Source: M0108 sp044228795 (GTDB lineage Bacteria; Pseudomonadota; Gammaproteobacteria; Chromatiales; Chromatiaceae). From it: DNA of 64,000 nt. This document shows, piece after piece, positions 26,669 to 34,930 of this stretch. The position numbers were made by a program, and so were the translations under genes. Position 1 is the first letter of the stretch; each line of letters opens with the position of its first letter. Below the pieces are notes generated by a model that did no database searches, was not told where the DNA came from, and saw nothing but the letters and a program-made list of their open reading frames with translations. The DNA lies in contig JBGAUE010000018.1 of NCBI GenBank assembly GCA_044228795.1, forward strand, positions 5,128-69,127, read 5' to 3'.

Positions 26669-29179
26669 TTGGCCGATGACCGTCGATTCCTGGTGGCCAA
26701 GCGCATCCGTGTGCGCGGATTGGTACAGGGTGTCGGCTTCCGGCCGACCGTTTGGCGGCTGGCGCGGGAGTTGGGGATAGCGGGGGATGTGCGTAATGAC
26801 GGCGAAGGCGTGCTGATCCGTGCCCAGGCGGGCCAGCCGGAGTTGGAGATGTTTTGCCGCCGCCTGGTAGCAGAGTGTCCCGCACTGGCCCGCATCGATG
26901 CCCTGGAACTGGCTCCACTGACCGAGCCGCTAGCTGGAGAAGGCTTTTACATCCTGGCCAGCGATACCGGGCCCATCGCCACCGGGGTGGTGGCGGACGC
27001 CGCCACCTGTGCCGCCTGTGCTAGCGAGATCGCGGACCCGGCGGACCGGCGCTATCGCTACCCCTTTGCCAACTGCACCCATTGCGGTCCACGCCTGAGC
27101 ATCGTCCGCGCCATTCCTTACGATCGTGCTAACACCAGCATGGCGGCCTTCCCCCTCTGTCCGGACTGCCGGCGGGAGTATGAAGACCCGGCGGATCGGC
27201 GCTTTCATGCCCAGCCCATCGCCTGTCCGATTTGTGGGCCCAGGGTATGGCTGGAGGGAACCGAGAGGCTTGTCGAGCAAGAGAGGCGACACCTGTCGTC
27301 CGCGGAGGTCAAGGGGTCTTCCCCGCTCATGAGACTGGACCCGGCCACGTTCGGCGCTCAGGACGCCGTGGCCGCCGCAAGTCGGCTCCTAGCCCAGGGA
27401 AAAATTCTCGCTATCAAGGGTATCGGCGGTTTTCACCTGGCCTGCGATGCTGGCAACGCCCGGGCCGTTGCCACACTGCGCCAGCGCAAAGGTCGCTATC
27501 GCAAGCCCTTCGCTCTCATGGCGCGTGACTTGGTAGTGATCCGTCGCTATGCACGCCTGGATGAGGTCGAGGCTCGTCTGTTAGCAAGCCCGGTGGCGCC
27601 GGTAGTGCTGCTGGAGGCCAAGGGGGCAGCAAACGCGGTGGCCAAGGCTGCAGCCCTGGGCCTTGATACGCTAGCGGCTGGGGCGGCGGACTTGACCGCA
27701 TCGGATTTGTTAGCACCGGAAGTGGCCCCGGGCCAAACCACTCTCGGCTTCATGCTCCCCTATAGCCCACTTCATCGACTCTTGCTCCAGGATTGGGACC
27801 GGCCCCTTGTCATGACCAGCGGCAACCGCAGCGAGGAGCCCCAGTGCATCGCTAACGACGAGGCCCGCCAACGCCTGGCGGGGCTCGCAGATGTGCTGCT
27901 GCTCCATGACCGCGATATCCTCAATCGGGTGGATGATTCGGTGATGCGGGTCATGGATGGCGCACCACGGCCTCTGCGGCGGGCCCGGGGCCTGGCCCCG
28001 GCGCCCATCCCCCTGCCGCCCGGCTTCGAGGCCGCGCCGTCCATTCTGGCCTTGGGGGGCGAACTCAAGAATACCATCTGTCTGCTGTGCCCCGGCCAGG
28101 CCATCCTGTCCCAACACCTGGGCGACCTGGAGGATGCCCGCACCGCCGCCGAGTTCGAGCGCACCCTCGACCTTTACCGGCAACTCTACCAGCACCAGCC
28201 TGTGGCCATCGCCCTGGACCGGCATCCGGACTACCGCTCCTCCTGGGTGGGCCGCGCCCTGGCAGCGGAACAGGGGATCGAGGTCATCGCGGTCCAGCAT
28301 CATTACGCCCACCTTGCCAGTGTTTTGGCGGACGCGGGCTGGCCACTGAATGGCAGCAAGGTCTTGGGCCTCGCCTTCGATGGCCTGGGCTGGGGCGATG
28401 ATGGCAGCATCTGGGGCGGGGAATTCCTCCTCGCCGATTACCGGGGTTGGGAACGCCTTGGCCATCTGCGCCCCGCGCCCATGCCGGGGGGAACTCGGGC
28501 CATTCGCGAGCCCTGGCGCAACCTCTATGCCCAGATCGCCACCTGCCTGGGTTGGGAGGCCTTTACCGCAAACTACCCGACACTGGAACTGACCCGTTAT
28601 CTGGCCGCTAAGCCCCTCGCTACCCTGGACACCATGATGGCCCGGGGTCTTAACTCCCCCCTGACCAGCTCCGCCGGCCGCCTCTTCGATGCGGTGGCCG
28701 CCGCCCTGGGTATCTGTCGCGACGGCATCGCCTACGAGGGCCAGGCGGCGATCGAGCTGGAGACCCTGGCGCGGGGGGGCGCTAGTGGGGAGATGGGTGA
28801 GGCCTATCCCTTTGGCCTGGTGGCGGCGGGGGGCCGGTGGTTGCTGGACCCGGCGCCCATGTGGCAAGCCCTCTTGCACGACCTGGCAAGCGAGCGGAAC
28901 CGAGGGACCATGGCCGCGCGCTTCCATTGCGGATTCGCCCAAGGTGCCGCTGATCTTGCCGGGCGGTTGGCTGCCGACCGGGGACTCACCAGTGTCGCCC
29001 TCTCCGGCGGTGTCTTCCAGAACAAGACCCTCTTCGAGGCCACTGCCCAGGGCTTGCGCCAACAAGGCCTGCGGCTTCTAACCCATCGCCGGGTCCCTGC
29101 CAATGATGGGGGTCTTGCCCTCGGGCAGGCGGTGGCCGCGGCAGCTAAACTTATCCCGATATCCTCCACAGGATTTTGA
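26669..29179 (+). CDS. hypF: Carbamoyltransferase HypF, [NiFe]-hydrogenase maturation
   Basis: 836-residue enzyme that converts carbamoyl phosphate to the carbamoyl adenylate used, with HypE, to make the cyanide ligands of [NiFe]-hydrogenase. Domains in order: acylphosphatase (VRGLVQGVGFRPTVWRLA), two C-x2-C-x18-C-x2-C zinc fingers (about residues 113-190), a YrdC-like domain with KGIGGFHLACDA, and a Kae1-like domain with HHYAHLASVLAD and AFDGLGWGDDG. The start is a TTG at 26669 preceded by GGAGGA 6 bases away. TTG 26624 and GTG 26693 are alternatives. No hydrogenase or other hyp gene is nearby. The next gene begins 3 bases after the stop. Confidence 0.93.
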   Translation: MADDRRFLVAKRIRVRGLVQGVGFRPTVWRLARELGIAGDVRNDGEGVLIRAQAGQPELEMFCRRLVAECPALARIDALELAPLTEPLAGEGFYILASDTGPIATGVVADAATCAACASEIADPADRRYRYPFANCTHCGPRLSIVRAIPYDRANTSMAAFPLCPDCRREYEDPADRRFHAQPIACPICGPRVWLEGTERLVEQERRHLSSAEVKGSSPLMRLDPATFGAQDAVAAASRLLAQGKILAIKGIGGFHLACDAGNARAVATLRQRKGRYRKPFALMARDLVVIRRYARLDEVEARLLASPVAPVVLLEAKGAANAVAKAAALGLDTLAAGAADLTASDLLAPEVAPGQTTLGFMLPYSPLHRLLLQDWDRPLVMTSGNRSEEPQCIANDEARQRLAGLADVLLLHDRDILNRVDDSVMRVMDGAPRPLRRARGLAPAPIPLPPGFEAAPSILALGGELKNTICLLCPGQAILSQHLGDLEDARTAAEFERTLDLYRQLYQHQPVAIALDRHPDYRSSWVGRALAAEQGIEVIAVQHHYAHLASVLADAGWPLNGSKVLGLAFDGLGWGDDGSIWGGEFLLADYRGWERLGHLRPAPMPGGTRAIREPWRNLYAQIATCLGWEAFTANYPTLELTRYLAAKPLATLDTMMARGLNSPLTSSAGRLFDAVAAALGICRDGIAYEGQAAIELETLARGGASGEMGEAYPFGLVAAGGRWLLDPAPMWQALLHDLASERNRGTMAARFHCGFAQGAADLAGRLAADRGLTSVALSGGVFQNKTLFEATAQGLRQQGLRLLTHRRVPANDGGLALGQAVAAAAKLIPISSTGF

Positions 29180-29182
29180 GGT

Positions 29183-32100
29183 ATGACCCATCGCCCCTTT
29201 GTTGCTATTTTGCTTGGCTGGTTCCTGCTCCTAGGCCATGCCCAATCAGCTCCCTTGAACCCCAGTCAGGTGCCGGGGCCCCTACAAGATTGGACCAACT
29301 GGGTCCTATGGGATGACCTTGGCCACGCCTGCCCCAGGCTCACGGGTGATGCCGAGACCCGTCCTTGCGTGTGGCCCGCCACCCTGCGACTGGCTCTCGA
29401 TGATGCCGGCGGTACCTTTGACTTGGAGGTCGAGACCTTCGCCGCCCAGGCCGTTCCCTTGCCGGGGGATGGCGATCACTGGCCTCTGGCGGTGATGCTC
29501 AAGGATCAGCCCTTACCCGTGGTTAGCCGCAAGGGCCGGCCCGTCGTCTGGCTGGCGCCGGGCCAGTATAGCCTCATCGGCCGCTTTCTCTGGGATCGGC
29601 TGCCGTCGGCCTTGACACTGCCACCCCAGTTGGCCCAGGTCGAATTGAGCATCGATGGCACCCTGATACCCTTTCCCCTACTGAACGACCAGGGCCAGGT
29701 CTGGCTCTCGGCGACGGGTCCGACAAGCCCCCGTGCCGCCATCCCGGAGGACAGCCTGCGACTTCAGGTCTTTCGGCGTCTGGAGGAGGGGGTACCGATG
29801 CGGTTGAACACCCGTCTGGTGTTCGATATCGCCGGTAGTCCCCGGGAGATCATCCTGCCTACCACCCTGCCGGCAGGCACCCTTGCCATGGCAATCCAGA
29901 GCCCCCTGGCCGCGCGCCTGGACCCCGATGGCCGCCTGCTCCTGCAAGCGCGACCCGGTCATTGGGTTCTGGATATTCAAGCCCGCTATGAGGGCGAGCG
30001 GACCTCTTTCCCCTTCGCACCCCTCCCCGAGCCCTGGCCCCTGGAGGAGATCTGGGCCTACCAGTCCTATCCCGCTATCCGCCTCATCGAGATCCTGGGG
30101 GCCCCCACGGTGGATCCCCGTCAGACCGAGCTGCCAGAGGAATGGCGGTCCCTCCCGGCCTTTCGTCTGAGCGAAGGTGTGACCCTGAATTTCAATGTGA
30201 TCCGGCGCGGCGATCCGATTCCGGAGCCGGATCGACTGAGCCTGCATCGCCAGATCTGGCTCGACTTCGATGGTCAGGGCTACAGCGTGCGGGACAGAAT
30301 CGGTGAGAGCATGACCCAGGGCTGGCGGCTCGACGCCAGTACTGGCATGACCCTGGGGCGGGTCGATATCGACGGTGAGCCTCAGTCGATCACCCGCGAT
30401 CCGGTCTCCGGTGCCCTCGGCGTGGAGGTGCGGCGCGGTCAACTCGAACTGACGGCCGAAAGTCGCCTGCCCAATGACACCTCCCTGTCGGTGACGGGCT
30501 GGCAACAGGATTTCAATCAGGTCGGTGCGGAACTGAATCTGCCGCCGGGCTGGCGCCTCTTTGCCGCCCTCGGCGTGGACCAGGCCCAAGGCAGCTGGCT
30601 GGCCACCTGGACCCTCCTGGATTTCTTCGTGGTGCTCGTTATCACCCTGGCCGCGGGGCGACTCTACGGCTGGAGTACCGCCGCCCTGGCCCTGGTCGCC
30701 CTGGCGCTGATCTGGCAGGAACCCGACGCGCCTCAATATGTGTGGCTCAATCTCCTGGCCGCCATCGCCTTGGAGCGAGTCCTGCCAGCGGGCGTCCTGG
30801 CGCGCTGGGTTCAGGCTTATCGCCTGCTATCCATCCTGGCCCTGGCGATCATAGCTATTCCCTTCATGGCTAATCAGCTACGACTTGGTCTTTATCCCCA
30901 ACTGGAAAATCCCTACCTGGCACAGTCGACGCGACCCAGTGACCAGATGGATGATACATTCAAGGCCATGGCACCTATGGCAACCATGGCGGACCAAGAG
31001 GTGACCCTTATGGATTCGGCCACTCGGGCTGGGGCGAGACGGGTTGAATCCAGTCTTCGTCCTCGATCCTTGCAGCCGGGTGCCCCCGCCCCCAGTCCGC
31101 GCCAGGAAATCAACCGCATCGATCCCGATGCCCTAACCCAAACCGGACCCGGCATGCCGAATTGGCATTGGAACCGGGTGGCCTTGACCTGGCAGGGCCC
31201 GGTCCAGAGCGGCCAGGAGCTGCGCCTGCTCCTGATCCCACCCGCCGGCAATCTCCTCCTGGGGGTCCTGCGGGTGGTCCTGATTCTGGGCCTGGCCTTG
31301 CTTCTTGCGGGTGGCCTGGCCAAGGGCAAGACCGACTGGCGGCGCCTGGGCGGGGGTTTGCTTCTGGTCATGCTGGCGGTCGCCAGCGTGCCCAGCGCCC
31401 AGGCCGGCGATTTCCCCAGTCCCGACCTGCTGAACGAGCTTAAGGCGCGCCTGATGGCGCCGCCGGATTGCCATCCCCAGTGCGCCGAGATCACGCGCCT
31501 TGCCCTGACCGCCAGCCCCAAGGCCCTGCGGCTGGATCTGGAGATCGATGCCCAGGATCGGGTTGGTATCCCCTTGCCGGCCCAGACCGGACAGTGGCTG
31601 CCGTCCCAAGTCGAGATCGACGATCAGCCCGCCCGGGCCCTGCTGCGAGGCGATGAGGGCTATCCCTGGGTGCTGGTGCCGGCGGGTCGGCATCGCATCA
31701 GCCTCGCCGGCACTCTACCGGCTCGGGACCGTATCGCGCTGCCCTTGCCCCTCAGGCCGCGCCGGGTCTCAACCAACACCGAGGGATGGCGCCTCTCCGG
31801 CGTGGGTGATAATGGCGTCCCAGAGGTCCAACTCCAACTCATCCGGGAGACGGGTGCGGTGGCGAGCGCCGAGGTCGGGGTAGAGGTTGGGGCCGGGGAT
31901 GAGGATGCTGGCTGGTGGGACATCCCCGCGCTAGCTCCCTTTCTGGAGGTGGAGCGCACCCTGAGGCTTGGGCTCTCCTGGCAGGTCGAGACGCGCCTGA
32001 GGCGTCTGACCCCGGCGGATGAGCCCGTCCGGGTCGAGATCCCCCTGCTGACTGGGGAGGCCGTGCTCACGCCCGGCCTCAAGGTGACCGATGGCCGTCT

Positions 32101-33373
32101 CACCGCCAATCTACCCGGGGGCCAGCAGGAGTTGGTCTGGCAATCCAAGTTAGAACCTCAGGATGCCTTGACTCTTACGGCCCCGGCGACCCGGGACTGG
32201 AATGAAATCTGGCGCCTGGACGCCAGCCCCCTCTGGCATGTCGAATTCGCGGGGCTGGCCCCGGTCCATCACCTAAGCCCAGCGGGCCAATGGTGGCCAG
32301 AATGGCGGCCCTGGGCAGGGGAAACCCTGAGCCTGAGCATCAGCCGGCCCACGGGAGCACCGGGGGCTAGTTTGACGGTAGATGCCAGTGAACTGCGCCT
32401 GCGGCCGGGGGATCGCTCCACCGAGGCCACCCTGACACTGGACCTGCGCGCCTCCCGGGGAGGCCGGCAGCCGGTGACTCTGCCTGAGGGTGCACGGCTT
32501 CAGTCCGTCACCCTGGATGGCGTGGCCCAACCCCTCCGTTTGGAGGAGGGGCAAGTCCTGGTGCCGGTCCATCCGGGTACTCAGAAGGCGGTGTTAACAT
32601 GGATTCAAGAGGTTGGCATCGACTTTCGCCTCGTCACGCCCGTTATTGGTCTGGGGACGCCCAGCGTCAATGCCACCACGCGCATTCAATTGGGCCCAGA
32701 TCGCTGGGTGCTGTGGCTGGGGGGTCCAACCCTGGGACCGGCCGTGCTTTTCTGGAGCCTGATCCCACTGATCGTCCTGTTCGCCCTAGGCTTGGGCCAG
32801 TTGCCGCTCAGTCCCGCTAAGACTTGGCAATGGGGCCTGCTGCTGCTGGGTCTCAGTCAGGCTCCGCCCCTGGGTGCCATCCTGGTCGTCGGCTGGCTGC
32901 TGGCCCTTGCCTGGCGCGGGGCCAAAGGCCAATCCCTGAGTAATGGTGCCTTCAATTTTGTCCAGATCGGCCTGGTATTGCTCAGCCTCCAGGCCCTAAG
33001 CGCCCTGGCTGCGGCAGTGGCCGAGGGCCTGCTGGGGCAACCCGCCATGCAGATCGCCGGCAATGGCTCCCAGGCCGCGCAGCTCCTCTGGTATCAAGAC
33101 CGCGCCGGCGAGACCCTACCCCAACCCTGGGTCATCTCGGTACCCCTCTGGGTCTATCGGCTCCTGATGCTCGCCTGGGCCCTCTGGCTTGCCAATAGCC
33201 TCCTCAATTGGTTGCGTTGGGGTTGGGGCAGTTTTACTGCTGATGGTCTGTGGCGGAAATCCCCCAGGCGCGGTTTTGCCTTTGGGAAAATGCGGGGAAA
33301 AGAGAAGGCTGAAACGGAAATCGATAAGGGACAGGAGCCTAAACCAGATGGGCTTTACCCCTGGACCTCCTGA
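29183..33373 (+). CDS. Giant two-half membrane protein of unknown function
   Basis: Unrecognised 1396-residue protein. It starts with a signal peptide (LLGWFLLLGHAQSA). A beta-rich periplasmic domain (to about residue 460) is followed by four hydrophobic helices (about 475-580), a linker, another helix near 692-712, and then a second signal-like segment ending AQAGDF near residue 741. A second beta-rich domain similar in layout to the first, and five C-terminal helices from about residue 1170, complete it. Both beta domains contain a W(L/V)xPxGxxxxxLxG unit (VWLAPGQYSLIG and WVLVPAGRHRISLAG). The last residues are basic and cytosolic. It is 3 bases behind hypF, but no link to hydrogenase is evident. 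Confidence 0.75.
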   Translation: MTHRPFVAILLGWFLLLGHAQSAPLNPSQVPGPLQDWTNWVLWDDLGHACPRLTGDAETRPCVWPATLRLALDDAGGTFDLEVETFAAQAVPLPGDGDHWPLAVMLKDQPLPVVSRKGRPVVWLAPGQYSLIGRFLWDRLPSALTLPPQLAQVELSIDGTLIPFPLLNDQGQVWLSATGPTSPRAAIPEDSLRLQVFRRLEEGVPMRLNTRLVFDIAGSPREIILPTTLPAGTLAMAIQSPLAARLDPDGRLLLQARPGHWVLDIQARYEGERTSFPFAPLPEPWPLEEIWAYQSYPAIRLIEILGAPTVDPRQTELPEEWRSLPAFRLSEGVTLNFNVIRRGDPIPEPDRLSLHRQIWLDFDGQGYSVRDRIGESMTQGWRLDASTGMTLGRVDIDGEPQSITRDPVSGALGVEVRRGQLELTAESRLPNDTSLSVTGWQQDFNQVGAELNLPPGWRLFAALGVDQAQGSWLATWTLLDFFVVLVITLAAGRLYGWSTAALALVALALIWQEPDAPQYVWLNLLAAIALERVLPAGVLARWVQAYRLLSILALAIIAIPFMANQLRLGLYPQLENPYLAQSTRPSDQMDDTFKAMAPMATMADQEVTLMDSATRAGARRVESSLRPRSLQPGAPAPSPRQEINRIDPDALTQTGPGMPNWHWNRVALTWQGPVQSGQELRLLLIPPAGNLLLGVLRVVLILGLALLLAGGLAKGKTDWRRLGGGLLLVMLAVASVPSAQAGDFPSPDLLNELKARLMAPPDCHPQCAEITRLALTASPKALRLDLEIDAQDRVGIPLPAQTGQWLPSQVEIDDQPARALLRGDEGYPWVLVPAGRHRISLAGTLPARDRIALPLPLRPRRVSTNTEGWRLSGVGDNGVPEVQLQLIRETGAVASAEVGVEVGAGDEDAGWWDIPALAPFLEVERTLRLGLSWQVETRLRRLTPADEPVRVEIPLLTGEAVLTPGLKVTDGRLTANLPGGQQELVWQSKLEPQDALTLTAPATRDWNEIWRLDASPLWHVEFAGLAPVHHLSPAGQWWPEWRPWAGETLSLSISRPTGAPGASLTVDASELRLRPGDRSTEATLTLDLRASRGGRQPVTLPEGARLQSVTLDGVAQPLRLEEGQVLVPVHPGTQKAVLTWIQEVGIDFRLVTPVIGLGTPSVNATTRIQLGPDRWVLWLGGPTLGPAVLFWSLIPLIVLFALGLGQLPLSPAKTWQWGLLLLGLSQAPPLGAILVVGWLLALAWRGAKGQSLSNGAFNFVQIGLVLLSLQALSALAAAVAEGLLGQPAMQIAGNGSQAAQLLWYQDRAGETLPQPWVISVPLWVYRLLMLAWALWLANSLLNWLRWGWGSFTADGLWRKSPRRGFAFGKMRGKEKAETEIDKGQEPKPDGLYPWTS

Positions 33374-33851
33374 AGAGGCTTTCTGGGTAAGGTGCCCCCC
33401 CCTGTCCAGGAGAGTTTCCCCTGAGTTTAGCTGACCCGCCTTTTTTATCGCAGGTGCTATCCCGGGATTTCGTGAATGTCATTAAGCGGAGGGCAACTGC
33501 TCCCTCTGAATCCGTGGGAAGTCGAGGGCTCATCCAGTGATTCATCCCGGTACCGCGGATGGCAAGAGAACAGGGGATGAATCAGCCCTTTTTCCAGGGA
33601 TGCGGACATCAATTTGGATGTGAAAAAAGCCGAGGTAATGGGCGGTCTTACCTGGGTGAGGTCAATCCCGCTCCATCATGCTAAAGATCGATGGGGTTCT
33701 TATAAGCAAACGCTAAAATGACTCGACAAAGGACGTCAAGCCGCGGCCGGAGGGTAAGGGATATGTCTGCAAGGATTGCGACCTGGTCCATTTTGGGTGC
33801 AGCGTCACATTAGTCCATGCCCTAGTCCCTACCCTCCTGGCCTCGTCCATT
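33374..33851. other. Gene-poor region after the giant membrane protein
   Basis: No gene is supported. It holds an 11-bp inverted repeat (listed separately). It also has a short open stretch (about 33735-33870, plus strand) reading KPRPEGKGYVCKDCDLVHFG, with one C-x-x-C pair, that has no start of its own and may be coding debris. Base composition is more AT-rich than the flanks. Confidence 0.5.
33538..33584 (+). terminator. 11-bp inverted repeat followed by a T-run
   Basis: TGATTCATCCC (33538-33548) and GGGATGAATCA (33574-33584) pair perfectly across 25 bases, then GCCCTTTTTCC follows. The long loop is unusual. It could terminate transcripts from the giant membrane protein gene 165 bases upstream, or be the end of a lost mobile element. 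Confidence 0.4.
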
Positions 33852-34115
33852 TTATTTATGAATGATAGGGTCATTCATCCCGGCATCGAAAAATTCCTTA
33901 TGGGATTTCTCGAAACTAACACAGCTGGGACCCCCTTTTTCGACATTCTGACGAGTACACTTACGGGTGCCCTTAGCGAGGTCGGCGCAAGGCCCCCCGG
34001 CTGCGAAGACGGCGGCGCATTCCTTACTCATCTGCTGTTTCAAAGCGGCCTCATCTTCGGCAGCCATGGCAACCGAGGAGAGAAGCAGCAAGGCGCAAAA
34101 AAATGAACTTTTCAT
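33852..34115 (-). CDS. Small secreted four-cysteine protein
   Basis: 87-residue protein of unknown function with a convincing signal peptide (MKSSFFCALLLLSSVAMA, cut before AEDEAA). The mature 69 residues contain four cysteines (KECAAV, GPCADL, RKCTRQ, PSCVSF), suggesting two disulfides, and are charged and helical. The upstream leader on its strand holds GGGAA near the ATG, a small GC hairpin (34147-34160) and a perfect palindrome AAGAATATTCTT (34174-34185). It stands alone in an AT-richer island, which hints at transfer or a fast-evolving accessory gene. Confidence 0.65.
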   Translation of the reverse strand: MKSSFFCALLLLSSVAMAAEDEAALKQQMSKECAAVFAAGGPCADLAKGTRKCTRQNVEKGGPSCVSFEKSHKEFFDAGMNDPIIHK

Positions 34116-34435
34116 GTCGTTTCCCGTAATTGCATTAAAGTGGAATGCTGCCTTCGCAGCGTGCTGTCGGCAAAAGAATATTCTTCTGCATTAACCCATC
34201 ATAAAACCCTGGCAAATTTAGAGCCATAGACTTTATCTTGGGAATTTAGTGTAGCTCGGCGTGCCTAGATTGATGGTTATATGGCTGGTGGCTAAGCTGC
34301 TTATGGGTGATTGGAAATCCATGCATCAACCATCGATGGTCAAATAGTAGGGTAGTAATGTGACGATTCTATGACTGAATTTCACATTCAGCTAGGCCGG
34401 ACCCTCAGGTATGGTTACAGGCAGCCAGCCTATCC
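34116..34435. other. AT-rich intergenic region upstream of the small secreted protein gene
   Basis: About 320 bases with no supported gene. It is clearly lower in GC than the surrounding chromosome. It contains the 12-base palindrome AAGAATATTCTT at 34174-34185, a possible regulator site for the gene at 33852-34115. Nothing else was identified. Confidence 0.5.
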
Positions 34436-34873
34436 TCAGAGTCTTATCTTATGGTGGTGCAGGTCATAACCCCGATCACGGTAGTAGCGGAAACGCTCAC
34501 GGCCAGCGTCGCGGCCGGCTGCTTCCAGACCCAGGGGTTCGCAGAGGCGTTCGAAACGGGCGAACCAGGGCGGGACGCTCGGGTCGAGGTTGATCAATAC
34601 CTGATCATGGTCCGCCAGGGGTTCGTCACCTATGAGGATCGCGGTCAGCATTGGATCGGTCTGGCCGATGCGGCCGTGGGGCAGGAAACTTTGATCGTCG
34701 TAGGTCCAGAGTAGGCGGTCGAGGTGCTCCGCCTGGCTGGGGTCCGCGATCTGGATATGGATGCGGATGGGATCCTGGCCGCTGTGGTAAATACGTTCGG
34801 CCAAGCGGCAGGTGAGCAGGAAACGGTCGCCGCGGCTGCCGTCCGCCAGGGAGTAGAAATCAATGCGGGTCAA
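34436..34873 (-). CDS. holC: DNA polymerase III chi subunit
   Basis: 145-residue accessory subunit of the DNA polymerase III clamp loader, linking the psi subunit to single-strand binding protein during replication. The family start TRIDFYSLADGS, the central RIHIQIADPSQAEHLDRLLWTYDDQSFLPHG (shown in part) and LINLDPSVPPWFARFERL are typical. Length is normal. It lies directly downstream of pepA on the minus strand, the conserved pepA-holC order of gammaproteobacteria. valS, which often follows, is absent here. Confidence 0.92.
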   Translation of the reverse strand: MTRIDFYSLADGSRGDRFLLTCRLAERIYHSGQDPIRIHIQIADPSQAEHLDRLLWTYDDQSFLPHGRIGQTDPMLTAILIGDEPLADHDQVLINLDPSVPPWFARFERLCEPLGLEAAGRDAGRERFRYYRDRGYDLHHHKIRL

Positions 34874-34930
34874 GTTGACCGCTCCGGTATTGCGGGGCGC
34901 TGGCCGGGGACTCCGACCGGTTAGCGGGGA

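Noticed and set aside
27710..29065. 451-codon open frame on the minus strand opposite hypF
   Set aside because: It lies wholly antisense to the well-supported hypF, has low-complexity Gly/Gln/Ala composition and no ribosome site; such frames are common in GC-rich genes.
29678..30736. 352-codon antisense frame within the giant membrane protein gene
   Set aside because: Shadow of the opposite strand with no recognisable motif; repetitive Gln/Gly-rich composition typical of antisense reading.
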